The notes: generated by a model from the letters alone, not told the origin. A stretch of 64,000 bases of DNA from an uncultured Wenzhouxiangella sp. (GCA_913057195.1 CAJXNL010000005.1:1-64000), one strand, 5' to 3'; shown: positions 27,274 through 37,062, numbered from the stretch's first letter. Numbers and translations are program-made.

Positions 27274-27951
27274 ATGGCGTTAAACGTTGAACAAGCCCGG
27301 TTTAACATGATTGAGCAGCAGATCCGGACCTGGGAAGTGCTGGATGAGCGCGTGCTCGAGACCCTAAAGGCGGTGCCGCGTGAGGAGTTTGTGCCGTCAA
27401 AATATCGACGCATGGCGTTTATGGATGTGCGCATTCCCCTGGGCCACGGCCAGGTCATGCTCAAACCGGTCGAAGAGGGTCGGCTGCTGCAGGCGTTGAA
27501 CTTATTACCCGGTCAGACCGTCCTAGAGGTGGGCACGGGGTATGGGTTTTTGAGCGCGTGTTTGGCGCATTTGGGCGGGCAAGTGATGAGCCTGGAGATT
27601 GTGCCTCAGTTCGTTGAAGCGGCTCAGGCTCGCCTGAACAACGCCAAGGTCAATGATGTCTCGGTGGTGGAGGGCGATGCCTTGGACGATGCGTTTTTAG
27701 ACTCAGGCGTGTTGGGTGGGGGTGAGTTTGACTGTGTGGTCATCACCAGCTCCGCCGCCAGCGTACCGGCCGGCTTGATGAGACATGCCGCAGTCGGTGG
27801 GCGAGTCGTCGCCATCCGAGGCCACTCACCCGCCATGGAGGCGGTGTGTTTACATCGCCACGGCGCGCAGCAGTGGCAGACGGAGAGTTTGTTTGAAACC
27901 GACGTGCCTCGATTGATGGGTGCTGAGGACGTTGAACAATTCGAATTTTAA
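27274..27951 (+). CDS. Protein-L-isoaspartate O-methyltransferase-like protein
   Basis: A 225-residue SAM-dependent methyltransferase of the Pcm family. MIEQQIRTWEVLDERVLETLKAVPREEFVP is the usual Pcm N-terminus and VLEVGTGYGFLSACLAHLG is SAM motif I. The stretch before it (PLGHGQVMLKP) resembles the Pcm substrate loop, but the glutamine replaces residues of the strict GQTISQP motif, so this is the tolC-linked paralogue rather than the surE-pcm-rpoS enzyme. In many Gammaproteobacteria such a gene directly precedes tolC, as here (63 bp to tolC). Whether it repairs isoaspartate is untested. Confidence 0.85.
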   Translation: MALNVEQARFNMIEQQIRTWEVLDERVLETLKAVPREEFVPSKYRRMAFMDVRIPLGHGQVMLKPVEEGRLLQALNLLPGQTVLEVGTGYGFLSACLAHLGGQVMSLEIVPQFVEAAQARLNNAKVNDVSVVEGDALDDAFLDSGVLGGGEFDCVVITSSAASVPAGLMRHAAVGGRVVAIRGHSPAMEAVCLHRHGAQQWQTESLFETDVPRLMGAEDVEQFEF

Positions 27952-28014
27952 TTTCAGCCTTCAGCCGCTTGTGGTTAAGTGGGCTGTTGGACAACCAGCA
28001 GGACGGTTAAGGGT

Positions 28015-29379
28015 ATGAACCAAAAAAAACAAACGACGTTCGCGGCATCTGTCGCACTGACCACCGCACTCAGTTTGAGTGGGGGGGCGCAAGCGGTGGA
28101 CTTGCTGGGCGTGTATGAGCTCGCGCAATCCAATGATGCCGCGCTGGCCGCGGCGGAGCGACGCTTAGATGCCGCCGAAGAGATCCCCAGACAGGCGCGC
28201 GCGACATTGCTGCCGACGATCAACGGCTCAGCGAGTCGCTCCATTGGCAGTTCTGAGCCCGAGGTGGGGGGCAGGACATTGCCCTCATCGGATGTGGATC
28301 AAGAATCCTATCGGGTGAGCATCAACCAAAGCATCTTTAACGATGCCAATTGGGGTCAGCTGGCGCGCGGCCGTGCGGAGTTAAGCGCCGCTGAGGCCGA
28401 GTACAAAGAAGCCTGGCAGGCGTTTTTGTTTCGGGTGACGCAACGCTATTTTGATGTATTGACGGCGCTGGATTCGGTGACATTTGCCCAGGCGGAACAG
28501 ACCGCTCTCAGGCGGCAGTTTGAGCAAGCCGAGCAGCGTTTTGAGGTGGGTTTGGCCGCGGTGACCGACGTGCATGAGGCGCGCGCGGCATTTGATGGCG
28601 CGAGGGCGCGGTCGATTCTGGCTGAGAATGCACTCGAAGATGCCAAAGAGGCCCTGAGAGAAACCGCTGGCGCTTACTTTGAAAACTTTGCTCGGTTGGT
28701 CGATGACATTCCACTGGACAATCCAGAGCCGGCTGATGCCAAGCAATGGGTGGAGATGGCGTTACAAAACAGTCCGTTGGTCCAGCAGCAGCTGGGACAG
28801 TTGGATGTGGCGCGGGCTGACCTTCGGATCGCGCGCGCAGGTCACCTGCCTTCGTTGGGGGTGTCAGGTTCGTACAGCCGCAACGTGAACAATGAGTTCA
28901 CTGCCAGAGACCCGCAGACTCAGGCGCCGATTGGCATCACCAGCTTCCAAACCGACGGATGGCAGGCGCAGCTGACGTTGAACATACCCATTTTTCAGGG
29001 CTTTGCCACCCAATCGCGCCGTCGCCAAGCGGGGTTTGTTCTCCAACTGGCCGATGAGGTGCTCGATCAAACCCAACGCAGTGTCGTGCGCCAAACCGAG
29101 ACCGCCTATCGGAGCGTCGTTGCGGGCATCCGTGAAGTGGAGGCGCGGCGCCAAGCGCTGGTCTCAGCCAACGCCGCCCTTGAAGCGACAAACGCCGGTT
29201 TTGAGGTGGGCACGCGGACCATTGTGGACGTGTTGCTTTCAGAGCAGCGTTTCTTCCAGGCCGAGCGCGACTACTCACGGGCGCGCCACCAGTTCATTCT
29301 CAATCAGCTGAGATTGGAGCAGGCAGCGGGCTCTTTGAGTGAGGATGACTTGGCCGAGGTCAACAACCTACTGGATTGA
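28015..29379 (+). CDS. tolC: TolC-family outer-membrane efflux channel
   Basis: A 454-residue outer-membrane factor. The signal peptide ends at GGAQAVDLLGVYELA, followed by the two repeats of the OEP family, each with long coiled-coil helices (QAEQTALRRQFEQAEQRFEVGLAAVTDVHEAR; VSANAALEATNAGFEVGTRTIVDVL). TolC forms a trimeric channel used by RND and ABC exporters. It could partner the RND pump encoded at 51304-54471, which has no outer-membrane factor gene beside it. The start at 28015 follows AAGGG. Its 3' end overlaps waaA by 12 bp in convergent orientation. Confidence 0.95.
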   Translation: MNQKKQTTFAASVALTTALSLSGGAQAVDLLGVYELAQSNDAALAAAERRLDAAEEIPRQARATLLPTINGSASRSIGSSEPEVGGRTLPSSDVDQESYRVSINQSIFNDANWGQLARGRAELSAAEAEYKEAWQAFLFRVTQRYFDVLTALDSVTFAQAEQTALRRQFEQAEQRFEVGLAAVTDVHEARAAFDGARARSILAENALEDAKEALRETAGAYFENFARLVDDIPLDNPEPADAKQWVEMALQNSPLVQQQLGQLDVARADLRIARAGHLPSLGVSGSYSRNVNNEFTARDPQTQAPIGITSFQTDGWQAQLTLNIPIFQGFATQSRRRQAGFVLQLADEVLDQTQRSVVRQTETAYRSVVAGIREVEARRQALVSANAALEATNAGFEVGTRTIVDVLLSEQRFFQAERDYSRARHQFILNQLRLEQAAGSLSEDDLAEVNNLLD

Positions 29380-30660
29380 ATGCACTGACCGGCGGTGCTG
29401 TGCCAGCGTTTGGCGCAGCACCGGCTCGATCGCGGTCCATGTCTCATCTAAACTTTTGGCTTGCTGCTCAACGACGGCATGGCCAGCGTTGCGCATCTGC
29501 TCGGTCAACGAGGGTTGGCCCGCCAAGGTGGTCAGCGCCTCAGTGAGATCGGCCGGATCGGTCACCTCCATCAGTGCCCCTTGAGCTTGAAGCTGGCGTT
29601 TGGCATCGGCCTGCTGGTTGGTGTGCGTGCCGGTCAACACCGCACAGCCCGCGGCGGCGGGTTCATAGAGGTTGTGCCCGCCCACCGGGACCCAGCTGCC
29701 CCCAACGAAAGCCACGTCAGCGTGCTGATAGGCGGTGGGCAACAGGCCCATGGTTTCAATCAGGTGGACCTGGGTTTGGGCGGCAGGGGCGTCGGGTCCG
29801 GGTGAGAACGGACGCCAAGTCAAACCCGAATCGGTCAGCGCCTGTCGGAGGGTGTCCAGGTGAATTAAATGCCGGGGCGCCAAAATCAACTGCGCGCTGG
29901 GGTGGCTTTGAATCAGCGTTTGATGTGCTTCAATCACACCGGCAAACTCTGGCGGGTGGACGCTGCCGGCCACCCAGCAAAACGGTGTCTGATGCAAGGC
30001 AGGTTGAGTGCGGATGGCGCGCAGGTGGCCGGCCGCCTTAAGGTTGCCTGTGACGACCGTTTGGGCCTCAGACAGGCCGAGCTGTTGCCAATTGATCTTT
30101 TGGGCAGGACTTTGGCAGGCCGCCGTGTTGATCGCTTTGAGCGCGTGTTGATAAAGCCCAAAAAATCGGCGATAGCGCCTAAAGTGCCGGGTCGACAAAC
30201 GCGCATTGACCAAGACCACGGGGATGTTGCGTCGGTGGCATTGGTGAAACAACTCAGGCCACAGCTCGGTCTCGGCCACCAGCAGGATGGGGGGGTTGAC
30301 CACATCCAGCCATCGGCGCACGGCCGAGACGGTATCCAGGGGCGCGAACGCCAGCTGTACGCGGTCGCCAAAATGAGTGAGCGCCTGATCAAACCCGCTG
30401 GGCGTAAACGTGGTGATCAGCACTCGATGGCCTTCCTTAAGGGCCTTTTCGATCAAAGGCGCCAGCGTGTTGACTTCCCCGACAGACGCCGCATGACACC
30501 ACACATCGACCTCCCTCGGTGGCGTTGAGCGGGGCCATTGGCCCTGGCGGCTGATGGCCATGGCGCGCGCCTCGGGCGAGGCGGTCTGGCCCAAGCGCTT
30601 GAGACGCCACATCGCCAACGGGGCCACGAGGAACGTTAAGAGCCGATAAAGTGCAAGCAT
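29368..30660 (-). CDS. waaA: 3-deoxy-D-manno-octulosonic acid transferase
   Basis: A 430-residue GT30 enzyme that adds Kdo to lipid IVA at the inner membrane. The N-terminal membrane-associated helix (LYRLLTFLVAPLAMWRLKRL) is followed by WCHAASVGEVNTLAPLI, which holds the catalytic glutamate, and by the donor-binding motif FVGGSWVPVGGHNLYEPAAAG. Length fits the family (about 425). It is divergent from the lpxL-type gene, with 50 bp between the start codons, placing two late lipid A/Kdo steps together. Confidence 0.95.
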   Translation of the reverse strand: MLALYRLLTFLVAPLAMWRLKRLGQTASPEARAMAISRQGQWPRSTPPREVDVWCHAASVGEVNTLAPLIEKALKEGHRVLITTFTPSGFDQALTHFGDRVQLAFAPLDTVSAVRRWLDVVNPPILLVAETELWPELFHQCHRRNIPVVLVNARLSTRHFRRYRRFFGLYQHALKAINTAACQSPAQKINWQQLGLSEAQTVVTGNLKAAGHLRAIRTQPALHQTPFCWVAGSVHPPEFAGVIEAHQTLIQSHPSAQLILAPRHLIHLDTLRQALTDSGLTWRPFSPGPDAPAAQTQVHLIETMGLLPTAYQHADVAFVGGSWVPVGGHNLYEPAAAGCAVLTGTHTNQQADAKRQLQAQGALMEVTDPADLTEALTTLAGQPSLTEQMRNAGHAVVEQQAKSLDETWTAIEPVLRQTLAQHRRSVHSIQ

Positions 30661-30710
30661 GATAGAGCGAAGTGTCGCACAGAGCGGATTAAAAGTCGCA
30701 ATAATGGGGC

Positions 30711-31601
30711 ATGACCCGTTCGCTGACCCAATCGGTGCTGACCCAGCTTGCGTTGTTGCCCATTCGTTTGATCGGGCGAATGAAATGGGCGCAAGCCCGA
30801 CGACTCACCGGCGGTTTGGCCCCAGTGCTTCAGCGCTTGATGGTGCGCCGGCGCAGAATTGTCGATCAGAATCTGGCGTGGTGTTTTCCAGACCACTCGC
30901 CGGCCCAACGCGCACAGTGGACCGACGAGCACTTTAAGCATCTGGCGGAGGCCATTGGTGAGATCGCGGTGGCGTGGTCGGCTCAGCAACCCGCGTCACT
31001 TGAGCTGGGGGAGGTCACGGGCGTTGAGCACATTCAGGCGTGTCAAGCCCAAGGCCATGGCGTATTGCTTGTCACCGGCCACACCGTCTGCATGGAATCG
31101 ACCGCGCGACTTTTGGGGGAGGCCACCCCGGCCAGCGGGACGTATCGGCCGCTTCGCAACCCCGTTTTAGAGCGCTTCCAAAACCGGGGTCGGTCGCGGT
31201 TTGCCGAGCACATGTTCTCGCGCGATGATCTGCGCGGGATGGTGCGTTACCTGAGACAAGGCGGTGCATTGTGGTATGCGCCTGATCAAGACTTTGGCCC
31301 TGCATTGAGTGAGTTCGTGCCGTTTTTTGGGATTCCCACAGCGACGCTCCGTGCCTTGCCTGAACTGGCGCGATTGGGCCGAGCGAAGGTGGTGGGCGTG
31401 TATCCCATCAAAGACCCCAACACCGGCCGGGTCAAGGTGCAGGTCGAGCCCGCATGGGACGATTTTCCCTCGTCGGATCGGACGGCAGACCTTCGCCGCT
31501 ACAATGCATTTTTGGAGCGTCACATCCGACAGGCACCGTCGCAATACTGGTGGCTGCACCGCCGCTTCAAGACCGACCCCGAAGGCGGCCGGCGTTACTG
31601 A
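30711..31601 (+). CDS. Lipid A late acyltransferase (LpxL/LpxM family)
   Basis: A 296-residue inner-membrane acyltransferase of the HtrB/MsbB family, which adds secondary acyl chains to Kdo-lipid A. The catalytic H-x4-E is H124 and E129 in VTGHTVCMESTARLL. Conserved NPVLERFQNRGR, LRQGGALWYAPDQDFGP and YWWLHRRFK are present. The N-terminal membrane helix is short. Chain specificity (lauroyl or myristoyl) cannot be read from sequence. A -10-like AATAAT lies only 5 bp before the ATG, so a nearly leaderless transcript is possible. Overlaps the convergent ligase-GT2 gene by 7 bp. Confidence 0.9.
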   Translation: MTRSLTQSVLTQLALLPIRLIGRMKWAQARRLTGGLAPVLQRLMVRRRRIVDQNLAWCFPDHSPAQRAQWTDEHFKHLAEAIGEIAVAWSAQQPASLELGEVTGVEHIQACQAQGHGVLLVTGHTVCMESTARLLGEATPASGTYRPLRNPVLERFQNRGRSRFAEHMFSRDDLRGMVRYLRQGGALWYAPDQDFGPALSEFVPFFGIPTATLRALPELARLGRAKVVGVYPIKDPNTGRVKVQVEPAWDDFPSSDRTADLRRYNAFLERHIRQAPSQYWWLHRRFKTDPEGGRRY

Positions 31602-33655
31602 GGGTCGCCCCCCAACGCGGCGCGGCCACGGTATTTGCGGTAGGTGTAGCGCGCCAATAGGCCGCTCAACACCCAGCCTGCTCGGCCATCCAACAGTGCG
31701 GCTCGAAAAATCAAATTGTCGATCCAGTGAAAGCCCGCCTTGACAAAGGCCACCCCCCAAGGCGTTCGGTGATGGCGGCGTGCAAATTGAAGTTGGGCAT
31801 AGTGATCGAGCTTGGCTTTGGCATGGTCCACATCGCGGTAGGAGTAATGATGAAGCGGCGCTTCCAAATGCCCCACATGACGGCCGGTTGTTAAAACGAT
31901 TTTTTCATGGACCACCGCATCGGTGAATCGGCCCGCGGTGCGCCGCATCAAACGAAGCGGGGTGCGCGACCAGCGGCCGTGTTTGAGCGTCGCGCCAAAA
32001 GCATGGGTGAGCCACGGCAGGGTGTAGGCATCGAACTGTCCGCCACGATCCGAAGACGACTCACCCGGTGATGAATCCGTCGGGGTCAACACCAAATCAA
32101 TTTCGGCTTTGAGCTCGTCGCTGATGACTTCATCGGCATCCAACGACAGCACCCAATCGCTGCGGGCGCGATCGAGGGCGCGCTGTTTTTGTCGACCGAA
32201 CCCGGGCCAATCGGTTTGATCAACCTGTGAGGTGTAGCGCCTCGCTCGGGCCACGGTGTCATCGCGGCTGCCGCTGTCCAAGACAATGATTTCATCGGCC
32301 CAGCCCACGAGGGGCTGGAGGCAGGCATCAATCCGATCGGCTTCATTGCACGTGATGATGATTACGCTCAAAGACTGGGTGCGGTTTGACTGACTCGGCG
32401 CGCTCAGCTCATGGCGGCGTCGGGCGTGCACCAAACCCATTGCACTGGAGGTGAGCAACCCAAACCAAACGATCCCCGCATTGCGCTCAAAGATGGATTC
32501 CGACAGCGCCATCACCGCGAGTAAGGTCACCGCGGCCAAGCCGGCCCAACCCAATTGGCGGGTGCTGTTAAGGCCGCTGAAAAATAATCGATAAAATCGC
32601 CGAGCAGCCGCACCGAGCGTGACCACCAGCGCCATCAGCGCCAGCACGCCTGCGTCAGTCAGCGCTGAGAGATATTGATTGTGGGGGTGACGGTAGGGTC
32701 GCATGAGTTCGCTGGCAACCCCAGCATCGATCGACGCTTGCAGAATCTGAGCAAACGCCCCCGGCCCGATGCCAATCAGCCAATGGCCGTCCAGCGCCGA
32801 CCAGGCCGTTTGCCACATGTGCCAGCGTCGGCCCAGCGCACCCTCGGTGAGGGTGCCTTGACTGAGCAACCACAGCTCGTGAAAGCCTTGAGCGAATCGC
32901 TCGCTTGTGGGGATGCTGGGCGTCAATAAAACCAACATCGCCCCCAGACCCGCGACAATGGGCACCCCGTAGCGCCAGTAAGGCATCTGGCGCCGACCCA
33001 GCGTCACCATATAAAGCCCCATCATCGGGAGCAGGGCAAGCCAAGCACCGCGAGAGCCACTCAAAAGTGACGCGCACAACGCCATGAGGATCGATACACC
33101 CACCAGTCCCCGCTGCCCCAAAGCGCTGTGCGCATCGAGCAGTTTTGGCAGCAGCATCACCGCCATCGCCAGCGCGATGCCGCCGAAATAAATGGGATTG
33201 GTGGCACCCTCCACGCGTTGGTCGAAGGTGGCGGTTTGTCCAGTGAGAAAGAACCACCATGCAAACCCGCCTGCCAGCAGCCCACCGGCCATCAGGCCTG
33301 ACCAAAACGCCCGATCCAGCCCATCGACGCGTCGGATGAACAAAAACAAAGGAATGATCAGCAGCAAGCGAAGCATGCGCCCCAGTGCGTCGGCGCCTGC
33401 CTCAGAGAAGCCATGGCCCCACCACGCGAGCAACCAGATCCCCACAAACAGCGCAATGGACAAAACAAAAATCCGCTCAAGCGCCATCAATTGGCCATCC
33501 AGCCACGCCCGCTGGGTGGTCAACCAAATCAAAGCCATCAGCGACAGCGCTAAAAAACCAAAGCCGGCGACTTTGGGTAGAACCAACCCACCGGCCAAGG
33601 TGATAAAGATGAGCGCAGCGCTGAGTTGGGTGATGCGCAAAGAGGCCACGCTCAT
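31595..33655 (-). CDS. O-antigen ligase fused to a GT2 glycosyltransferase
   Basis: A 686-residue protein with two domains. Residues 1-413 form a polytopic WaaL/Wzy_C-type domain: many hydrophobic helices, the conserved LLSGSRGAWLAL at 197-207 and the periplasmic loop motif HPHNQYLS at 323-330 near ligase histidines. After a short linker (414-428), residues 429-686 are a GT2 glycosyltransferase like WaaE/KdtX: VIIITCNEADRI, VLDSGSRDDTV, the DxD motif in LSLDADEVIS, and HHYSYRDVDH. GT2 enzymes of this type add a sugar to the LPS inner core, while the ligase attaches glycans to lipid A-core. Encoding both in one chain is unusual. Third gene of the purC-zinc finger operon (10-bp gap). Confidence 0.85.
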   Translation of the reverse strand: MSVASLRITQLSAALIFITLAGGLVLPKVAGFGFLALSLMALIWLTTQRAWLDGQLMALERIFVLSIALFVGIWLLAWWGHGFSEAGADALGRMLRLLLIIPLFLFIRRVDGLDRAFWSGLMAGGLLAGGFAWWFFLTGQTATFDQRVEGATNPIYFGGIALAMAVMLLPKLLDAHSALGQRGLVGVSILMALCASLLSGSRGAWLALLPMMGLYMVTLGRRQMPYWRYGVPIVAGLGAMLVLLTPSIPTSERFAQGFHELWLLSQGTLTEGALGRRWHMWQTAWSALDGHWLIGIGPGAFAQILQASIDAGVASELMRPYRHPHNQYLSALTDAGVLALMALVVTLGAAARRFYRLFFSGLNSTRQLGWAGLAAVTLLAVMALSESIFERNAGIVWFGLLTSSAMGLVHARRRHELSAPSQSNRTQSLSVIIITCNEADRIDACLQPLVGWADEIIVLDSGSRDDTVARARRYTSQVDQTDWPGFGRQKQRALDRARSDWVLSLDADEVISDELKAEIDLVLTPTDSSPGESSSDRGGQFDAYTLPWLTHAFGATLKHGRWSRTPLRLMRRTAGRFTDAVVHEKIVLTTGRHVGHLEAPLHHYSYRDVDHAKAKLDHYAQLQFARRHHRTPWGVAFVKAGFHWIDNLIFRAALLDGRAGWVLSGLLARYTYRKYRGRAALGGDPQ

Positions 33656-33665
33656 CGCGTTGGCC

Positions 33666-33890
33666 TCAGTCTTCGATCAGTTCGAAGTTCGCGCCACAGT
33701 AAGGGCATTGGGCATGCCCGGTCTTTTCAATGGGCAAATAGACCCTGGGATGTGAGTTCCAAAGCCTCATCTCAGGTGTGGGGCAGCTTAGAGGCAAGTC
33801 AGCGCGTGTGACTTGATACACCCGCTCCGTGTTGGCGGGGGTTTTTTCTTGACTCGCGTCGCGGTGTGCGTTGGGGTTGGTCGAACTCAT
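33666..33890 (-). CDS. CHCC zinc-finger protein (zf-CHCC / NDUFS6-like)
   Basis: A 74-residue protein. The second half has zinc ligands C36, H47, C62 and C65 in SCPTPEMRLWNSHPRVYLP and QCPYCGANFEL, the pattern of the zf-CHCC family related to mitochondrial complex I subunit NDUFS6. Bacterial members are uncharacterised and often sit near LPS core genes. The ATG at 33890 fits family size; the open frame upstream to 34076 overlaps purC and is spurious. It lies 10 bp after purC and 10 bp before the ligase-GT2 gene. Confidence 0.88.
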   Translation of the reverse strand: MSSTNPNAHRDASQEKTPANTERVYQVTRADLPLSCPTPEMRLWNSHPRVYLPIEKTGHAQCPYCGANFELIED

Positions 33891-33900
33891 GCGCTGTATT

Positions 33901-34830
33901 TTACCTCGAACGGTTCGCCGAAGGCAGCAGTCTCTGCGCTGCCTCGTGATAACGCGCTTGGGTTTGGTCGATGATGGCCTGTGGCAAGCGTGGGCCCGGA
34001 GCGGTTTTGTCCCAATCGAGGGTCTCAAGATAATCCCGGACAAACTGTTTATCGAAGCTTGGTGGGCTTTGCCCAATCACCCAAGAATCCACCGGCCAGA
34101 ACCGAGAGCTGTCGGGGGTCAGGACCTCATCAATTAAAAACAGCCCGCCGCGACCGTCGGTGCCAAACTCAAATTTGGTGTCGGCGATGATGATGCCCCG
34201 ATCACGCGCAAAACTTTTTGCATGTTGATACAGCGCCAATGAGACATCGCGCACTTTGATGGCCAAAGCGCTGCCGAGCATCGTTTGCATCGCTTCAAAG
34301 TCAATGTTTTGGTCATGATCACCCGTGCCTGCTTTGGTTGAGGGTGTGAACAGAGGTTCGGGCAACGCTTGGGCCTGCGCCAGGCCGTCGGGCAGGTCGA
34401 TGCCACTGATTTGTCCGGTGCGTTGATAATCCAACCACCCTGAGCCTGTGATGTAGCCTCGGACAATCGCCTCGATGGGCAGAGGGTGGAGCCGTTGGGT
34501 CAGCATGGCCCGTGGCGCGAGCGTCGCCGCTAAATCAGCATCATCGAAAAGCGCCCCCAAAGCTTCTTCTAAGCGCGATGGTTCACCTGCCCCAATTGGA
34601 CCCGATGCAACGATGTGATTGGGGATGATGTGGGCGGTTTGGTCAAACCAAAAATTGGAGATGCGGGTGAGGATCTCACCTTTGTCCGGGATGGGTTGGG
34701 GCAAAACCACATCAAAGGCTGACAAACGGTCGCTGGCAACAATCAGCAAGCGATCGTCATCGACTGCATAAATGTCTCTGACTTTGCCTTGGTGGACCAA
34801 CGTCAAAGGTGGGGTGGGGTAATCGGTCAC
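33901..34830 (-). CDS. purC: Phosphoribosylaminoimidazole-succinocarboxamide synthase
   Basis: A 309-residue SAICAR synthetase of purine biosynthesis, joining CAIR and aspartate. It is the longer bacterial/yeast Ade1 type (about 300 aa) rather than the 237-aa E. coli form. Motifs seen are [48 protein letters not shown] and [15 protein letters not shown]. The start codon is GTG (34828-34830). A TATAAT on the minus strand at 34862-34867 is a likely -10. The gene heads a tight operon with the zinc finger and ligase-GT2 genes. Confidence 0.96.
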   Translation of the reverse strand: MTDYPTPPLTLVHQGKVRDIYAVDDDRLLIVASDRLSAFDVVLPQPIPDKGEILTRISNFWFDQTAHIIPNHIVASGPIGAGEPSRLEEALGALFDDADLAATLAPRAMLTQRLHPLPIEAIVRGYITGSGWLDYQRTGQISGIDLPDGLAQAQALPEPLFTPSTKAGTGDHDQNIDFEAMQTMLGSALAIKVRDVSLALYQHAKSFARDRGIIIADTKFEFGTDGRGGLFLIDEVLTPDSSRFWPVDSWVIGQSPPSFDKQFVRDYLETLDWDKTAPGPRLPQAIIDQTQARYHEAAQRLLPSANRSR

Positions 34831-34840
34831 GGCAACGGGT

Positions 34841-34846
34841 TACAAT
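34841..34846 (+). promoter_or_regulatory. Candidate -10 box (TACAAT) for rpe
   Basis: TACAAT followed by GG lies 36 bp before the rpe start, in the 52-bp divergent gap with purC. No clear -35 element is seen. Confidence 0.35.
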
Positions 34847-34861
34847 GGAAGTCAATCCCAA

Positions 34862-34867
34862 ATTATA
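34862..34867 (-). promoter_or_regulatory. Candidate -10 box (TATAAT) for purC
   Basis: The minus strand reads TATAAT here, 31 bp upstream of the GTG start of purC. The matching -35 region (TGTTTC) is poor and would lie inside the start of rpe. Confidence 0.4.
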
Positions 34868-34882
34868 CGCACCTTCCAGTCC

Positions 34883-35542
34883 ATGAAACAGCCGCTGATC
34901 ATTGCCCCCTCGATTCTGTCTGCGGACTTTGCCCGGTTGGGTGAGGACACCCAAGCCGCGCTTGATGCCGGCGCGCACTGGGTGCACTTTGATGTCATGG
35001 ACAATCATTATGTGCCCAACCTCACCATGGGCCCTTTGGTGTGTCAGGCCTTAAGAGACTATGGCATTGATGTTCCCATCGATGTGCATCTGATGTGTAA
35101 GCCCGTCGATCGATTGATTCCCGATTTTGCCAACGCGGGCGCGAGTTTGATCAGCGTGCACCCAGAAGCCACGGAGCATCTCGATGCAACCTTAAATTTG
35201 ATTCGTGCCCACGGGCTTCAAGCGGGCGTGGTCTTTAACCCGACCACCCCTTTGGATTGTCTGGATTGGGTCAAAGACAAAATTGACTTGATTCTGATCA
35301 TGTCTGTGAATCCAGGGTTTGGTGGTCAGGCCTTCATTCCATCAAGCTTGGATAAGCTCAAACAAGCCCGCGCATGGATTGATCAAAACGACGCGCCCAT
35401 TCGCTTAGAGATCGATGGGGGTGTAAAGCCCAGCAACGCTCAAATGATCAAAGCCGCCGGGGCCGATACGTTGGTGGCCGGTTCGGCGATTTTTAATGCG
35501 GACGACTACGCTTCAGTGATCAACGAGCTGATCGAGGCATGA
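34883..35542 (+). CDS. rpe: Ribulose-phosphate 3-epimerase
   Basis: A 219-residue TIM-barrel enzyme interconverting ribulose-5-phosphate and xylulose-5-phosphate. [52 protein letters not shown] and EIDGGV are all present with the metal-binding His and Asp residues. It overlaps trpE by 4 bp (ATGA). In many relatives gph sits between rpe and trpE; here it does not. Confidence 0.97.
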   Translation: MKQPLIIAPSILSADFARLGEDTQAALDAGAHWVHFDVMDNHYVPNLTMGPLVCQALRDYGIDVPIDVHLMCKPVDRLIPDFANAGASLISVHPEATEHLDATLNLIRAHGLQAGVVFNPTTPLDCLDWVKDKIDLILIMSVNPGFGGQAFIPSSLDKLKQARAWIDQNDAPIRLEIDGGVKPSNAQMIKAAGADTLVAGSAIFNADDYASVINELIEA

Positions 35543-37002
35543 AAGAGGCCACATTTCAGGCGCTCGCTGCAGCGGGCCACAACCGCATTCCGGTCTGGCG
35601 ATCCGTGGCAGCAGACTTGGACACCCCTTTGTCGGTGTACCTCAAGCTCGCCCATGGGCCCAACACCTTTTTATTGGAATCGGTCCAAGGCGGCGAAAAT
35701 TGGGGTCGGTATTCAATCATCGGTCTGCCCGCCAGGCGCGCTTGGCAGATCCGAGGCCATGAGCTGATTGAGCTGGTCGAGGGGGAAGTGGTCGCCACAC
35801 AGTCGCACCCCGATCCGCTGGCTGCGCTGACTGACATCATTGAGGCGGTGGATGCGCCCGAACTGGAAGAGCTGCCGGGATTTTCGGGGGGTTTGGTGGG
35901 GTATTTCGGTTATGAAATTGTGGGGCTGATTGAGCCTCGCTTGCAACGCCCGCCTGATCCCGATGCCGTGCCCGATGTGATGGTGGTGGATGCCGAGGAG
36001 TTGGCCGTCTTTGATAACTTATCCGGTCGCTTGAGTTTGATTGTCAACGCTGATCCTGGCAATCCCAATGCTTGGGAGGAATCCCAGGCGCGCTTGGATG
36101 ATTTGACTGAGCAACTTCGCGCGGGGGTATCCACGTATCCCGCCAAGCTCGATTTGCCTATTCCAGCGCTGGACGACTTTGAGTTTGATTTTGAACAAGC
36201 GGCGTTTGAGGCAGCGGTTCGTGCGGTCAAAGAATATATTCTCGCCGGTGACGTGATGCAGGTCGTGTTGTCACAGCGCATGCGTCTGGCGTTGGCCGCG
36301 CGTCCGATTGATGTTTACCGGGCACTCAGGGCGCTGAACCCATCGCCTTACATGTACTTTTTGGATTTCGGTGGGTTCCACGTGGTCGGCGCGTCGCCCG
36401 AGGTGTTGGTCCGTGTCCAAGACAACCAAGCCATGGTGCGTCCCATCGCCGGCACCCGCCCAAGGGGCGCGAACCAAGAGGAGGATTTGGCGCTCGAAAT
36501 GGAGCTTAAAGCCGATCCCAAAGAACTGGCTGAGCATCTGATGCTGATTGATTTGGGGCGCAATGACATTGGCCGAATCGCGCAAACCGGAACAGTCACC
36601 TTGACTGACAAAATGGTGATTGAGCGTTACTCGCACGTGATGCATTTGGTCAGCGAAGTTCATGGTGTGGTCGAACCGGGCACGCAGCCTATGGACATTT
36701 TAAAAGCCACTTTCCCTGCCGGGACGCTGTCGGGTGCGCCTAAGGTGCGCGCGATGGAGATTATTCAAGCGCTCGAGCCTGTGCCTCGAGAAATTTATGC
36801 CGGCGCCGTGGGCTATTTCAACTGGCACAACGAAGCTGATTTGGCCATTGCGATTCGCACCGCCATTGTCAAAGATGGCGTGTTGCAAATCCAAGCCGGT
36901 GCCGGCATTGTCGCCGATTCAGATCCAACACTGGAGTGGCAAGAAACCCTCAATAAAGGCCAAGCCCTGGTCAAAGCGGTGATTGAGGCCAGCGGTGGGT
37001 AA
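35539..37002 (+). CDS. trpE: Anthranilate synthase component I
   Basis: A 487-residue chorismate-binding enzyme of tryptophan synthesis. The N-terminal regulatory region includes [18 protein letters not shown] with the LLES motif that binds feedback tryptophan. The catalytic C-terminal half shows [57 protein letters not shown] and [12 protein letters not shown]. It overlaps rpe by 4 bp, so translation is probably coupled. Confidence 0.97.
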   Translation: MKEATFQALAAAGHNRIPVWRSVAADLDTPLSVYLKLAHGPNTFLLESVQGGENWGRYSIIGLPARRAWQIRGHELIELVEGEVVATQSHPDPLAALTDIIEAVDAPELEELPGFSGGLVGYFGYEIVGLIEPRLQRPPDPDAVPDVMVVDAEELAVFDNLSGRLSLIVNADPGNPNAWEESQARLDDLTEQLRAGVSTYPAKLDLPIPALDDFEFDFEQAAFEAAVRAVKEYILAGDVMQVVLSQRMRLALAARPIDVYRALRALNPSPYMYFLDFGGFHVVGASPEVLVRVQDNQAMVRPIAGTRPRGANQEEDLALEMELKADPKELAEHLMLIDLGRNDIGRIAQTGTVTLTDKMVIERYSHVMHLVSEVHGVVEPGTQPMDILKATFPAGTLSGAPKVRAMEIIQALEPVPREIYAGAVGYFNWHNEADLAIAIRTAIVKDGVLQIQAGAGIVADSDPTLEWQETLNKGQALVKAVIEASGG

Positions 37003-37062
37003 ACTCCTCGGCTGAAATCAAGCCCTGTTTCACCTGATTGGGGTTGGGCGTGCTTTATAGTG

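Noticed and set aside
37040-37061. Promoter before trpG using TATAGT at 37056-37061
   Set aside because: No hexamer resembling TTGACA lies 16-18 bp upstream and the start would fall inside the hairpin, so it was not listed as a promoter.
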